A stretch of 64,000 bases of DNA from Azolla pinnata (Eukaryota > Streptophyta > Polypodiopsida > Salviniales > Salviniaceae): assembly GCA_037176905.1 (NCBI GenBank), contig JBBBWG010031308.1, positions 48,989-112,988 of the forward strand, read 5' to 3'. The notes below the pieces were generated by a model. That model was not told the DNA's origin, ran no database searches, and worked only from the letters and a program-made list of their open reading frames with translations. Shown one piece after another: positions 12,039-22,618 of the stretch. A program made the translations under genes and the position numbers. Numbering within the stretch: the stretch's first letter is position 1; each line of letters begins with the position of its first letter.

Positions 12039-14564
12039 GCTTTCTTCTGCTTCTGCTTCTGCTTCTTTCGGCTTCTTTCTGCTTCTTCTTCTTAAGTTTC
12101 TTCTTCTTCTTCTTCCTTCTTCAGTTTCTTCTTCTTCTTCTTCTTCTTCTTCTTCTTCTTCTTCCTTCTTCTTTGCTCCTTCTTCTAAGGACATTCTCTA
12201 TATGTATGTGTATGTGGATGTGCATGTGCATGTGCATGTGCATGTGCATGTGTGTGTGGATGTGCATGTGCATGTGCATGTGCATGTGTATGTGCATTTG
12301 GGTGTGCATGATTATGTGGGCCTATGCATGCACATGTGGATGTGGTGCATGCATGCATGCATGGGCCTGTGGCTTTGACCATTCATTCCCATCTTGGGTG
12401 GACATTGCCTGTTTTCCTTGTCTGTTTGTTCTATCGGTATTATTGGTCCTCTGGTCTTTGCGTTGCCCGTTGTGATGGACGCATTGGACACGTTCGATGG
12501 ATGGGCGGCCGCTCCATCCCCATCCACCCATTGATCGATCGGATCGGATCGGATCGGATCGAATCGTGCCCGAATTCGGCCCGCTCCGAAATGCTGTTTG
12601 AGCAGAATTTAACGGCTTGTTGTTTCCGGTATTCGAAGCGTTTAGAGTTTCAAGTTTTAGTCCATATAACTCTTTTCAGCGTTAATGAAAATGTTTGCCT
12701 GCTCCCATGATCTCTCTCTCTCTCTCTCCGTCGGCAGGGAATGTATCGCTGGCTTAGCTAGGCTATACAGCTCTGCTGCCTGTGCCTGTGCCTGTGAAAT
12801 CGAAATCGAAATCGAAATCCTAAATCTGTGTGCCTGTTTGTGACCGTGACTGTGTCTGTTTGTGTGTGTGCATATGGGCCCGATGGATCGATCGATGGAT
12901 CGATGCATGCATGCATGCAACTTGCGGCGGGCGAATCGTGCGCGCCTTAATGAGCAACTCGCCCTTTCGATCCCGAATCGTTCGTTCGCGGATCCATTGA
13001 CGCCGTGGGCGATTGCAACGCATTGTCCGTTTCCCCGCCCCAACAAACCCCATGAAGTGACCAACGTTAGCCGCGACGTCCTCCTCATCGCTCTCTATCT
13101 TTCATGATATGGAGGTAGGATACAAACAAACAAACAATCAAACAAACAAAAGAAGCGAAAAGAAAAGAAAGAAAGATAGATCAACCTCTTTGCTTGTAAA
13201 GGCCAGAACACCAATGGCCCATGAGACAAGCACTGTAATGAGTCAAGACATGCAAAACATGCAGTGTCTGGCGGCGTCCATGTCGACATTGGAATGTCCC
13301 AAGAGGCCCCCGAGAGCGAATTATCTCCAAAGTTTAGCCTCCAGACTTGGTCCAGACTTGGACTAAGTCAACCCCAGTGGACGACTGTCTGTCTGTCGCG
13401 AGATGCTACGTTGGGGAAAGAGACAAGACCTCTTTCGAGCTGTTAAAAAGGACTCGTACCATGCATCTACGTGGAGTCAACTTTGCGCAAGCAAGAGGTC
13501 GCGAGCATTGGCATGGTCAGTGTCTCGCAGCGAATACAGTAGCCGTCGCAGCCCCAGAAAAAACGTGGGCTTTGCGAGCGTCTGGTGAAAGGTCGATCGA
13601 TTGTACAGAGAGCTTTACCAAAGGCGATCGATCGATCGTATCATGGAGAGTTGTATTCCACCAAGATTAGTTAGTTGTTTACTACCTCTTTTTCTTTGCC
13701 CACGGTCCAGATCGAGATGCTCTGACGTCGAACCTCTTCTTTTGCACGACGATATGGCGCCACTTCTGATCGTAAAATCGGGCGATTTCTCGCAATCAAA
13801 AGAATCCAGCTGCCTTTCCAAAGGGGCTGTTATGCTTTACAGCGATCGTCCACTCATCGTCCTGTAGCCGAGAACGACGCCCGGAGACGGATCGATCTGA
13901 ACAACAGCACTTTCTAAACATTATTGTTCCCGCAATGTAGATCGGCAAAGCGGATTTGATCTATGATCAGACTTGGCGAAAAAGGCTCTCGATGAAGGGC
14001 TCCATCAGCCGATCGATCCGACTCCTTTCACTGGTGTATCTAACCAGGACCTAACCAGTTCGATCATATTTCCAAAACAATCCGCCTCATTCTTGATTGC
14101 CTTAAAACCACCCATCAATCGGCTCCATGACCCACCATTACTCACCATCTTAACCTGAAAATCCATCGATAACAATCAGATAGGCCCTTGAAGATGGCAC
14201 CAAAATCGCCTGCGATACGTGGCCACAATCAAGAGCTTTCCAAATCTGCAAGCACTTTTTAGACGATGTCCTATTCTTCGCGCTTCTCTCGACAAACTAT
14301 TATGATTCGGCCACTTTGTCTCGACTTCTCGATACGATCGACAGCTCAGTCCTCTACTGCCCCAAAGGTGGATAGTTATTCATAAAAATTTACATGAGAG
14401 CTCAGCGAATCGCCCCAAAATACATAATTTATCAACATATACTCCCTACGAAGATCAGCAAAAAGATCAGACTCCGAAATTTTCAGCTTCGGACAGTTCC
14501 AAGCGAATCCACATGATGCATATACATCGAATACATCAGCAACTTCATGATGGATGATACACGA
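12039..14564. other. Microsatellite-rich gap between dirigent-like gene and FN3K
   Basis: No gene is recognised. 12050-12180 is CTT/TTC-rich and probably forms the dirigent-like leader. 12200-12300 is a (TGCATG)n array, 12537-12562 a (GGATC)n run, 12712-12730 a (CT)n run and 12797-12818 a (GAAATC)n run. 13100-14560 has ordinary composition with only short frames, none recognisable. Confidence 0.55.
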
Positions 14565-17500
14565 CTACAACCCCAGAATACGGATATATTGATCAACAAT
14601 AGAAGTGCACGAGGAACGATAACCTGAACCAAACATGTTGTAATGGTTGAGATAGTGGTATAGCTTGTATAAATCCTTCCGCAGCTCGAATCCCGGCTGT
14701 TTTGGCATCACCTATTTCACCAGAAAAAAAAGTAGCCGTTGAATTCTATTTCTTTCATACGTTCATCAACAGCAGCCTATCTATCAATCCTAGTTTACAG
14801 CAAATAGAGACATATGTCCTATGCACAGTGAGTGACCTACAAAGAACACACAAATTTGGACACAATTCAATCAAAACTGAGATTCACAGAAGTGAACCTC
14901 TATTTTACATTAATCCTATGTTGAAAACTACGCAATATGATCCCCAGTTAATTTCATTTTTCTCACCACTTGGTCAACACCTGAAAAAGATTAGAAATCT
15001 AGGCGATGATTAAATGAATGATAGCTTGAGTAATCCCCTTTCTCCTCTTTCAAGGGCGTCCATGACAAATGGTGATCATGCTTAATATCAAGCCAGGAAA
15101 ATAACGAAAATTCCGTACAGAAACTCTTTTTGATCCCTAGTAAGTATATGGAGAGTGCTTTGAGAAACATTAGTATAAAGTGAATGAATCTTACTTGAAA
15201 ATATGCATCATAAAATGACGATCCAAAACCAGCACACCATGACATTCCAAACTCCGCTTCATTATGCCCATCTTATCATGCAAAAAACATCGATCATCAG
15301 AACAGCATACAACAGTTAACACTCTTACTTGCCCAAATATGAACTTCGATTGGGCCCCAACTTTTTCCATACTTCAAACTATAAAAGCACTTATGTTTGT
15401 TTATCAGCCTCAAGATTGAACCCATATATGTTCCTTTTGGGGGGCGTTAGGAGTCTTATATGTAGCGAATAAGAGGATATGATGCTTTTTCCACTAAAAT
15501 AGGTATATTTCAATAAAATAAAGTACATATTACTACTCCAAATCTGCTACTGATATCCAGGTAGAATCGATTAGAATGTCAATCTCAAGCTTTTGTTTTG
15601 GATTTTGAGGTGTACTCACAATAGCAGGCAGGATCAAGTATCACAGGGTTTCCATCCCTATCGGATGCCACATTGCCACTCCAAAGATCACCATGAAGGA
15701 GGCATGGCTTCACCTCTTCCACATCCTCGAAAAGCAAACCCACATTCTGCAGAAGTTTTTGACCTGAAATTTTAGCAAGAATTTTGTTTGCAATAGAAAA
15801 TCTTTCACGCTGAGGCCGTATCAGTTAAAACATTTCTTCCTTCTCCTTTGGTCTGAGGCCCTCTCCTTACCTTTTGTGTAGAGATCATTATCACGATACT
15901 GTTGTTGTGCAAGCTTGAGTTGATGGCCTAACCTATGCTCGCTATAGAATGTGATCCAATCATCTGTCCAAGGATTTGGCTGAGGTGTACTGCAGGTTAA
16001 TGGACAGGGAGCACTAAAAAATAAATTCATTTCCATGTCTACATAGGTACATGTGGATCACTTCTAGTTTTACCTTCCAATAGTGTTATCCATAGGAAAG
16101 CCAAATCCATTTTCGCTTACTCCAAGTTTGTGCATTTTCCCAAGCTTTTCTCCAAGGTCTGCCTACAAGATAAATGAAAAAAGGAAGATCAAAGGATTGC
16201 TCTTTGTAGCTTAACACAGTGTTTAGATGGAAAATAAAGATTTGATCGCGTTGACTATACATCCAACAAAACATTCAATCAAATGATCACACGAACTATT
16301 AATGGGCTGATAAAGCTGAAAAAATCCACATGTAGCTGTGTAGATGACATTACGAGTTACAACCCATACGTATTTCAATAATCCTAAGCTCAAGAAGAGG
16401 GCTGATCATGTGCATGAAGTAACATTCTCTCGTATGAACGGACTGCAAGAGTAACCTCAATCTCAAGTTTTATATTAGGACACGAATTTTAAGATTTGCA
16501 ACTACAGTTGCTTGTTGTGTTTGACGTGTGATTATATCATACAGTCAAGAATTGAGAAAAAGAAAAACATTGTTAACCTGGCTTGCGGAAGGGCCAAAAT
16601 CAATATACTCCATGATAATGTAGGAACCGCGGCCTGGTAGTGGGCCTGCCTAAAATGAACAAATTCTCAACATATAAGGCGTAACTATTTACATAATACT
16701 AAACCAAAGCTAATAATATTTATAAAAACTATTTGATTTATGATGGTTTTACCTTGAAAGGCTTTGGCACTCTAATAGTGTTGGTCGCATGCATTGCTTC
16801 AAGCCCTGCAGCCTCAGCTTCAAACATAGCTGGCCCTATGTCTCTGGAACAATCATAATTAGGATTAATAGAACGAAAGCTGGAGAAAAGAAAATTCATT
16901 TCTCCCCAAGTTGTTATGAAACTCTCAATCATCATTTGCATATTATATGAAGCAATCACTCAAAAATTCGAGCTCTATTGCCCACTGAACAAATATTCGA
17001 AACTCCATCTTTGGATGCTAACATAGACTTCAAGATTGAGAAGGCTTCTAAAGGAAAGGGGTGTACATTAAGAAATATTGAGGAACTTCACATTCAAATA
17101 GCAACGTGATATCATCTACAAACTTTCCCCCACAATAAGTTGATTGAAATAAACAAAAAAACATTTACCTTCATCTTCCAAATCAAGGCCATCAGAACCC
17201 ACAATGAAATTTATGAAGAAAGTATTTCATTATAAAAGAAACTTTGCAAGTGCTTCATGAACGGGATGCAGTAGTTGATTAGTGAAACTCTTATTGTGGG
17301 ATTCAAATGTCCTAGAGAATAATGCACCTTAGGAAAGTTTATTAAAGTGAAAAAACTTATGTATGCGACCGTATCTTTAACTAGTAGTTGTTCAGAGTGA
17401 AGTTTAGTCCATGAACACATACACATTCGTTCGTATCTACATTCATAAGTGCTTACATGCATATACAGATACATACATTACCTGCATTCTTATATGTAAT

Positions 17501-18493
17501 ACATTACATACATTCTGATATGCATACGTTACACAGATACAAATGATGGGTGAAACTCTTATTATGAGATTCAAATGGCCTAGAGAATAATGCACCTTAG
17601 GAAAGTTTATTAAAGTTAAAAAACTTCTCTAAGCAGCCGTATCTTTAGCTAGTAGTTGTTCAAAGTGAAGTTGAATCTATGAACACATACACATTCGTAC
17701 GTATCTGCATTCATAAGTGCTTAAATGTATATACACATACATACATTACCTGCATTCTTATATGTAATACATTACATACATTCTTATATGCATACATTGC
17801 ATAGATACATATTGTACATACCGATTGGTTTTCACAAAGAAAGATCCAGCATCAGTCTCATAATGGGAGGCATTGTTAATGCATCCTCCACCAACCGGCC
17901 GTATCTTCGTGATTCTCGAAGCACCTCCCTCTCCCATAATCCAGTCCTTCACAGGATCTCCCTGTAATGGAGAAGATGCCACTGGAAACAAGAAGAAGAA
18001 GAAATTCAGTTAGAAGAAATATGTCATCTGATTTTGTCTCTGTAAGGAAGAAGATGCCACGGGAAACCAAAAGAAACAAAACAAGAAATAGCATAAAAAA
18101 AAAAAGATAAAAGCGAATCAAATCCATAGTAGAAAGCAGGAAGGAGCTGCAGAAACGAGAAGAAGAAGAGCTTTGATGTTACATCGAGAATTACAAATAA
18201 AACCAGGAAAAGGAGGAAACCAATAAGAACAAAATATTCAACAATGAACAAAAAGGAGCTCTTTTACACCCTGTTTAAGAGAGGGTTGGGAGGGGGGAAC
18301 AGCATAAAATCTTTCTTAGGGTTTAGGGTTAAGATTTGGTGGGATGAGATGCTTGCTTACTTGTTCTCCTTACCCCCCTTGAAGGAGGGTGCTTCCGGGG
18401 TTTGTTGAGCTGCGTAGAGCGAAGAAGAGGACGGAGGGAGGTATGGCGTTGAAGAGTGATTTCCAGGCAAAGGCTATGACCGTGAGTGAGCAT
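14565..18493 (-). CDS. FN3K: Fructosamine-3-kinase, plastid-type, nine exons
   Basis: It phosphorylates the sugar of glycated lysines so that the adduct falls off, a protein-repair reaction. Exons (minus strand): 18374-18493, 17822-17961, 16753-16843, 16578-16649, 16074-16162, 15871-15989, 15620-15763, 15195-15271, 14565-14711; 332 aa, close to the plant family length. Exon 1 codes about 40 Arg/Ser/Thr/Leu-rich residues that look like a chloroplast transit peptide. The nucleotide-binding loop reads VGGGCIN. Its Cys67 matches the redox-switch cysteine described for the Arabidopsis enzyme. The catalytic loop is [10 protein letters not shown] (D236), followed by [19 protein letters not shown]. 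The C-terminus has the plant-conserved LYHYLNHYN...GSGYRSS segment. All exon phases join without a stop. The start is the only in-frame ATG in exon 1. Exon 1 is the least certain part, resting on phase and composition. Confidence 0.94.
17282..17815. repeat. 268-bp tandem duplication in FN3K intron 2
   Basis: Two adjacent copies (from about 17282 and 17550) share GTGAAACTCTTATT at the start, AGAGAATAATGCACCTTAGG in the middle and a (TACATACAT)-rich end. Divergence is modest. The copies are intronic, lying between exons 2 and 3 of the minus-strand gene. Confidence 0.85.
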
Positions 18494-19210
18494 GGTCACA
18501 GCAGGGGCCCAGCAGCAGAAGCTGTAAGAAGACAAAGGCCAGAGCCCAGAACCAGAGGCAGAGAGCTTCTTCTCACTCCATGGATCCTTAGAAAGAACAG
18601 ATAATAACCTCACATCATGTCTGCATCTGAATCTGAAGTGAGGAGTCCCAGGTTCGAATCCCCCCAAAAACTTTTAAAGATTTGGACCTCCAAATTGTAC
18701 TCTTTTTGCAGGTAGAGAGTATTATCACCACCACCAAACTGTAGCCTCTCACTCATCAGTTTTACAAGGGATTGGCAACGAGGATCGATGGCTGTATACC
18801 GACATGATGTAGGCACATCATGCTCCTAAGCATTCTTTGGGGAGAATCCATGGTTGTTGCTTCCAAAAAGCCATAAATCCTGAATACATTATGGTCACAA
18901 GTTGTCCACAAAAGAGAATCTCTGGATGCTCAATACTTTGCCATGCAGCATAGCCAACAAACATTGCTTTTGCAAGCTGTGCATCGCCATAGATCTACAA
19001 CTCAACGCAATCTGCTCCTGCTTTAACCGCTGCTTGAATCCGAGCAGATCGATAAGCCTCTATACACCGATCCTATGTTTATCATCAAGCAGCTAAGACC
19101 ACCATTGGAGCTTGAATTTAGATTCCACACACGTAACGAAGCGTTGTCTTTGATCCCGCGCTTATCATCAAGCAGCTAGCCAGAATCACCGTTGGAGCCC
19201 GACCTAGATT
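18494..19210. other. FN3K upstream / PPR downstream spacer
   Basis: About 0.7 kb separates the end of the PPR gene from the FN3K start, both on the minus strand. It contains an 83-bp tandem duplication (about 19078-19230, each copy with ATCATCAAGCAGCTA) right after the PPR stop. It also contains a GGTTCGAATCCCC motif at about 18652-18664 that resembles a tRNA or SINE B box, but no tRNA cloverleaf can be folded around it. No other gene is seen. Confidence 0.5.
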
Positions 19211-21157
19211 CTACACTTGTAACGAAGCACTTTGGAAACATTGTCTGGCAAGGTCTCCATCACCGTGCACCTTACAATGGCTGAGGAGAGACATACATGC
19301 GGCGAAATCAGGTTCGAAAGGAAGCGTCTTCTGGATTACATCAGCCTCATCAAGGAGCCCAGCACGGCCGAAGAGATCAATCACACAGTTATAATGCTCA
19401 TGCATGGGAGAACCAGACAGATCCTGCGTCACAGCGTTGAAATAGTGGCAACCATCATCAACCAGGCCGATACGGCTACAAGCTGCGATCAACGAAATGT
19501 ACGTGATGATGTTCGGCTTCAGACCTTCCTTTTGCATCGCATCTAGCAACTTGAGGGCTGATAAGTAATCGTTGTGCTGAGCATAACCAGAGATGAGTGT
19601 GGTCCATGTGCTTATAGACCTCTCCGGCAACCTCTTAAGCATCGCGCTTGCATCTTCCAGGCAACCACATTTGACATACATATCCACCAGTGCACTGCCT
19701 GCCGATGCATCCAGTCCATGGTCATTACCGACGATATAATCATGCACAAGCTTGCCCTCATCTAGCAACATCTCCTCTGCACAAGTTGTCAGAATGCACA
19801 CAAACGTGGTGGTGTTGGGCACAATATGCTGCTCTTGCATCTGCATGAACAGTTTCAGCACCTCCTTCCCATGGCCGTTTTGAGCATACCCTGTGATAAG
19901 CGCGCTCCACGTGACCACATTGTTGAGCTGCTTCAATCCCTTGAACATGCTCCGTGCATCCTCGAGACAACCGGTTTTCGAATACATGTTGATGAGAGTG
20001 CTTCCGAGAAAAGCATCCAGTTCATCACCGTCTGAAACAACAAATGCATGGAGTACTTTCCCTTGACAAATGTCTTCGAGGCCCGATGCTGCTTGCACAA
20101 TGCTGGCGAAGGCGACACTATCTGGTTCAATACCTTCACGGAGCATCCGATCAAAAAGCTCAATGGCCGCTTCACTACATCCACTTTGGACATAGCCTGC
20201 AATCACTGCACTCCATGTGACCACATCTTCACGCCTCGCATTGTTGAATAACCACACGGCATCTTCCATATCCCCACATTTTGAGAACATGTCGATGAGG
20301 GCATTTGCGACGTTAAGCTCTTCCATAGCTGTACCACCGCCTTCAATGTAATAGGAATAGACCTCCTTTCCACAGTCGAAGGCTGGAATCATTGAACAGG
20401 CTTTGAGAATAGTGACCATGGTTATGTCATCGGGCTTGATCTTACCACCATGACGCATCTGGTAATAGAGGCGAAGAGCCGCTGGAGCGCAATCGTGCAT
20501 GGTGTACCCCAATATCATCGCATTCCATGTCACTACACTCAGCTGGCTCATCTTCTCAAACACTTGGCATGCATCAACCAAGCAACCACATGTGCAATAC
20601 ATGCTAATGAGCATATTGCAAACTGTAACATTTGGATCGAACCCATTCTCAACCAAGTGACAATGTACCAGCATACCCTCGTGGAGGGACACGGTATTTG
20701 AGCATGCCTTCAACACCGAGATGTATATATGCTCTCCAGGGGAGGCAGCAGATGATTGCAATTGGGAAAACAAGTCTATAACATATCTGCTCGAGCCAAG
20801 CTTCGAGTGCGCAAGGATCAAGGCAGTCCATGCATATGCATCGGGGCTAGACACCGTATAGAACACTGCATCGGCTTCTTTTAGACGGTTGCACAGTGCA
20901 TACATCCTGATCAAGTGGCTCCCCAAGAAGGAGTCGAGCGCGTTTGTCCGCTTCATCGCGATGGAATGCAAGAGCCTTGCTGCACCGAGATCCTTGCTCT
21001 CAATGCATCCTTGCACCAAATGGTACAAGATGGTGGCCGAAAACCAAGGGTTCATCCCATGGGCCATCAAGCTTTCCATCATCAATATGGTTCCCCGAAG
21101 CCGTTCACCGCTTTCCCTGCATAGCGCTTGCAATCCTTTGATGAACTCCATTGCCAT
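19211..21157 (-). CDS. Pentatricopeptide repeat protein, PLS class, intronless
   Basis: 648 residues in one exon. The body is tandem PLS-type PPR repeats, recognisable by recurring VVTWNAMILGY, VVTWSAVIAGYVQ, VTWSALITGYAQNGHG, LIDMFSKCGDMEDA and LVDMYVKCGCLEDA segments. Such proteins bind single-stranded organelle RNA, one base per repeat, and usually work in mitochondria or plastids in splicing, editing or stability. After the last repeats (HEHYNCVIDLFGRAGLLDEA) the E region begins (PFEPDFAACMSLLSHCKVHG) but stops within a few residues at LASLQV-like sequence. The protein therefore lacks most of the E domain and has no DYW deaminase domain. No obvious transit peptide is seen at the start chosen (MAMEFIKGLQ). 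Upstream ATGs in the leader are discussed as a finding. The RNA target is unknown. Confidence 0.93.
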   Translation of the reverse strand: MAMEFIKGLQALCRESGERLRGTILMMESLMAHGMNPWFSATILYHLVQGCIESKDLGAARLLHSIAMKRTNALDSFLGSHLIRMYALCNRLKEADAVFYTVSSPDAYAWTALILAHSKLGSSRYVIDLFSQLQSSAASPGEHIYISVLKACSNTVSLHEGMLVHCHLVENGFDPNVTVCNMLISMYCTCGCLVDACQVFEKMSQLSVVTWNAMILGYTMHDCAPAALRLYYQMRHGGKIKPDDITMVTILKACSMIPAFDCGKEVYSYYIEGGGTAMEELNVANALIDMFSKCGDMEDAVWLFNNARREDVVTWSAVIAGYVQSGCSEAAIELFDRMLREGIEPDSVAFASIVQAASGLEDICQGKVLHAFVVSDGDELDAFLGSTLINMYSKTGCLEDARSMFKGLKQLNNVVTWSALITGYAQNGHGKEVLKLFMQMQEQHIVPNTTTFVCILTTCAEEMLLDEGKLVHDYIVGNDHGLDASAGSALVDMYVKCGCLEDASAMLKRLPERSISTWTTLISGYAQHNDYLSALKLLDAMQKEGLKPNIITYISLIAACSRIGLVDDGCHYFNAVTQDLSGSPMHEHYNCVIDLFGRAGLLDEADVIQKTLPFEPDFAACMSLLSHCKVHGDGDLARQCFQSASLQV

Positions 21158-21490
21158 GCTTAAATCACACTTCGGGGCTCAGAGATTAGGGCCTCTAACC
21201 CCAAACGGTCTTCATCATCCGTAAGAACCTGTTTGAAGAACAACCCTCCTCGCATACAAAGTGCAATCTTTTGATGAGCTCCATTCCATGGCCCACAAAT
21301 GTTAACAAAGAGATCAGGGTCCCCAACCCTAAACCATCCTCACATAGTGCTCGCAAATCGTCGATGATGAGCTCCATGACTCAGATTAAATCAGGACGTC
21401 GGGTTCAGGGTCCAAAACCCTAAACCCTTAAACCATAACCCTCCTTGGACGTTGCGTGCAAAGTCCTTCCATGAACTCCATGACCATGGT
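21100..21490 (-). repeat. Tandem ~90-130-bp units spanning the PPR start and leader
   Basis: Four degenerate units each contain ATGGAGTTCAT or ATGGAGCTCATC followed by a short GCACTATG/GGATTGC-like segment and often a GTTTAGGGTT-type telo-box. Candidate ATGs lie at 21487/21481, 21377, 21289/21284 and the true start at 21157. The upstream frames end before the main frame or are out of phase with it, so they would behave as upstream ORFs if transcribed. Confidence 0.65.
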
Positions 21491-22618
21491 TAAATCAAAT
21501 CAAGCTCAAGCAATCTGTAAACTGGATCCATTTCGCCACGGTCTTCTGAACCCCCATCAACTAGCTACCCATATTCATCAATGCTACACAGATCTGTAGC
21601 ATTTACACATTGCCACGACCAGAATAGCTCAGCCCAGCTACATCTCCACGATCCATCGATGCCGAACAGCGCCATTGTCCACAAAACCCTAGCTCCAGGG
21701 AAAAGGAAGGGACTCACAACTGAAAATCTTCCTGGGAACAACTCGTGGGCATTTTTCCTGAGTAGGCAGCAGAAAACCGGGATGATGAAGATGGACTTTG
21801 GAAGTCAACCCTAAAACCCTGAACCCTAAAACCCTAGAACCTTGAGAAAGATGGAGAGCTCTGAGCCCAAGGTACATTGTCAAGATTACTTAGGTTGCCA
21901 GTTAAGGAAAACCTAAACCTAATTATAGGAGGGATTAATCATCAATCATCATGTAGCAGAGTGTAAGCCGAGTGGATTAACCCTCCTCGCGATGCGATCA
22001 TCCCGCCCTCGCGAAGCAACGATCCGCCCTCACTTGGTCGAATAATCACTCGATAGTCGATTGCAATGTCAGCGAGCACTACTGCATTGACAAGTGTTCG
22101 TGAGAGCAGGGTGTGTATGCATAATACAGTATGGGAATTTTGTCGGTCATGGACTAATATTAATTGCGAATCAGCCCAACAAACACAAGAATGGTTTCCT
22201 GAGCCACGACCTGATCAAACAAGGTCAAGAGAAGTTATTTCCATATCCAGAAAAACCATACAAGAAGGCTTTTATAATTAGCATCTCAATTCCAAAGCAG
22301 CACTGCCACCCGGTTACATTTGCCAAACAAGAGAGAACAGAGCACCACTGCATTGCTTGCTACATCGCCGTTGATCATCGCAAACATTTGGAAGCGATGA
22401 ACAAAACATTTGAAAGGTCGGTTCGACCTACAGCACGCGAGGGCCCATGCAAAACCTCCAAGAGCAGATACGGATGAGGTTTGGCCTACATCTACCGTAG
22501 AACAAACGGTTCCGGTGTGTTGACTTGGGTCAACGCATCGACCGGGCTCTCAAGGAAAAAGCCCAGAGAGTAGTAGTATGTAAGGAGTATGTTGTCACAC
22601 GCCAAAAACCGATAAGCG
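21491..22618. other. Spacer between PPR leader and TBL 3' end
   Basis: No gene is recognised. 21790-21842 carries several AACCCTAAA-type telo-box repeats, a motif common in plant promoters of organelle and translation genes. It lies upstream of the minus-strand PPR gene. The rest has ordinary composition with short frames only. Confidence 0.5.

Noticed and set aside
10733-12095. Long plus-strand frames (200-300 codons) rich in Asp/Gly/Met/Arg
   Set aside because: They are translations of the GATGGTGAC array and of the antisense of the GC-rich dirigent-like gene.
18640-18670. A tRNA gene at the GGTTCGAATCCCC motif
   Set aside because: The T-arm stem does not pair, and no acceptor or anticodon arm can be folded.
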